From positions 1,860,001-1,924,000 of the forward strand of contig NZ_CP018335.1 of the NCBI RefSeq assembly GCF_001902295.1: a stretch of DNA of 64,000 bases, given 5' to 3'. The notes below the pieces were generated by a model, which saw nothing but the letters and a program-made list of their open reading frames with translations, did no database searches and had not been told where the DNA came from. The position numbers and the translations under genes are program-made. This document shows, in pieces, positions 63,645 to 64,000 of this stretch; position 1 is the stretch's first letter, and every line of letters starts with the position of its first letter. This DNA comes from Clostridium kluyveri. Lineage in GTDB: Bacteria > Bacillota > Clostridia > Clostridiales > Clostridiaceae.

Positions 63645-64000
63645 AATATATACCCCTTTCTTTTAAGAGTTCACTGTGAGTGCCTCTTTCACATATGCTG
63701 CCATTATCTAATACTATAATTTCATCAGCTTTTTTTATTGCAGATATTCTATGAGCTATTATAATATTTGTTTTGCCTTTACGTATGTTTCTTAAATTAT
63801 CTAGTATTTCAGCTTCTGTTATGGTATCTACAGCAGAAAGAGAGTCATCCAATATTAAAACGGCGGGATCTTTAATTATAGCTCTTGCTATGGCTACACG
63901 CTGTTTTTGTCCACCGGAAAGGTTAATACCTTGTTCACCAAGAATGGTATTGAATTTATCTTTAAAGGAATTTATACTATTTTGGATGCAGCTGTTTTCA
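63589..64000 (-). CDS. ABC exporter half-transporter, partner subunit (partial, runs off the window)
   Basis: Only the last about 136 codons are present, from 64000 to the TAA at 63589. Signature LSGGQKQRVAIARA, Walker B ILDDSLSAVDT (Asp where catalytic Glu is expected) and IIAHRISAI are visible. The degenerate Walker B marks it as the ATPase-weak half of a heterodimer with the 593-residue downstream protein. The upstream part lies outside the window. Confidence 0.9.
   Translation of the reverse strand, partial: ENSCIQNSINSFKDKFNTILGEQGINLSGGQKQRVAIARAIIKDPAVLILDDSLSAVDTITEAEILDNLRNIRKGKTNIIIAHRISAIKKADEIIVLDNGSICERGTHSELLKERGIYYDIYREQYKYNEKEIEVS

Overview
The window is AT-rich, low-GC Gram-positive DNA with strong AGGAGG-type ribosome binding sites. 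It carries CWB2 cell-wall-binding repeats, a SigI/RsgI pair, LXG-type polymorphic toxins and a clostridial-style Fe-dependent alcohol dehydrogenase. Together these point to an anaerobic Clostridium (sensu stricto); the NRPS/PKS content resembles what I recall of C. kluyveri and relatives, but the species is inference. No rRNA, tRNA or CRISPR array was seen.

Layout. 0.2-6.2 kb: a small Cys/His-rich membrane protein, a SHOCT protein, a YdjM-like membrane protein, a three-repeat CWB2 surface protein with an internal 516-bp tandem duplication, and an Fe-ADH. 6.5-9.7 kb: two different IS110-superfamily elements side by side. 9.8-21.2 kb: biosynthetic locus 1, consisting of a type II thioesterase, a SagB-like flavin oxidase, an NRPS built as fatty-acyl-AMP ligase - carrier - heterocyclisation - A(Cys) - carrier - thioester reductase, and a U32-family protein. 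Locus 1 looks damaged: the thioesterase is frameshifted at an A8 tract and the Cys A domain is split by an IS240-like element. 21.4-26.8 kb: an AraC regulator, a MATE exporter and an ABC exporter. 27.0-45.6 kb: biosynthetic locus 2, apparently intact, with a Sfp-type phosphopantetheinyl transferase, type II thioesterase, 1.9-kDa-residue-scale NRPS (carrier-C-carrier-A(Ser)-C-SDR), MFS exporter, 3066-residue AMP-ligase/PKS, FMN-binding protein and a small multi-His membrane protein. 46-47.6 kb: a BlaI/M56 pair.

47.5-57.5 kb is a graveyard of LXG toxin/immunity cassettes on the minus strand: a colicin-E3-like RNase toxin pseudogene fused in frame to a tyrosine-integrase fragment, a WHH nuclease toxin pseudogene, one intact HHxPA nuclease toxin, their probable immunity proteins, an IS110 pseudogene and IS3 remnants. 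57.5-60.5 kb: sigI-rsgI, divergent from a secreted DUF5667-type protein, with two mirror-image SigI-like promoters between them. 60.5-64 kb: transposase and nitroreductase remnants, small membrane ORFs and a heterodimeric ABC exporter that runs off the end.

How the genes fit together. The two biosynthetic loci share a logic (fatty-acid activation by an AMP ligase, transfer to a carrier, elongation) and could share the single phosphopantetheinyl transferase. Locus 1 predicts a 2-alkyl-thiazoline or thiazole aldehyde/alcohol; locus 2 predicts a lipid extended by one malonate unit and joined to serine. A duplicated promoter with an overlapping Fur-like box precedes both the CWB2 gene and the MATE gene, and a 49-bp perfect palindrome with a near-consensus Fur box core lies upstream of locus 1. 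This suggests, but does not prove, iron control.
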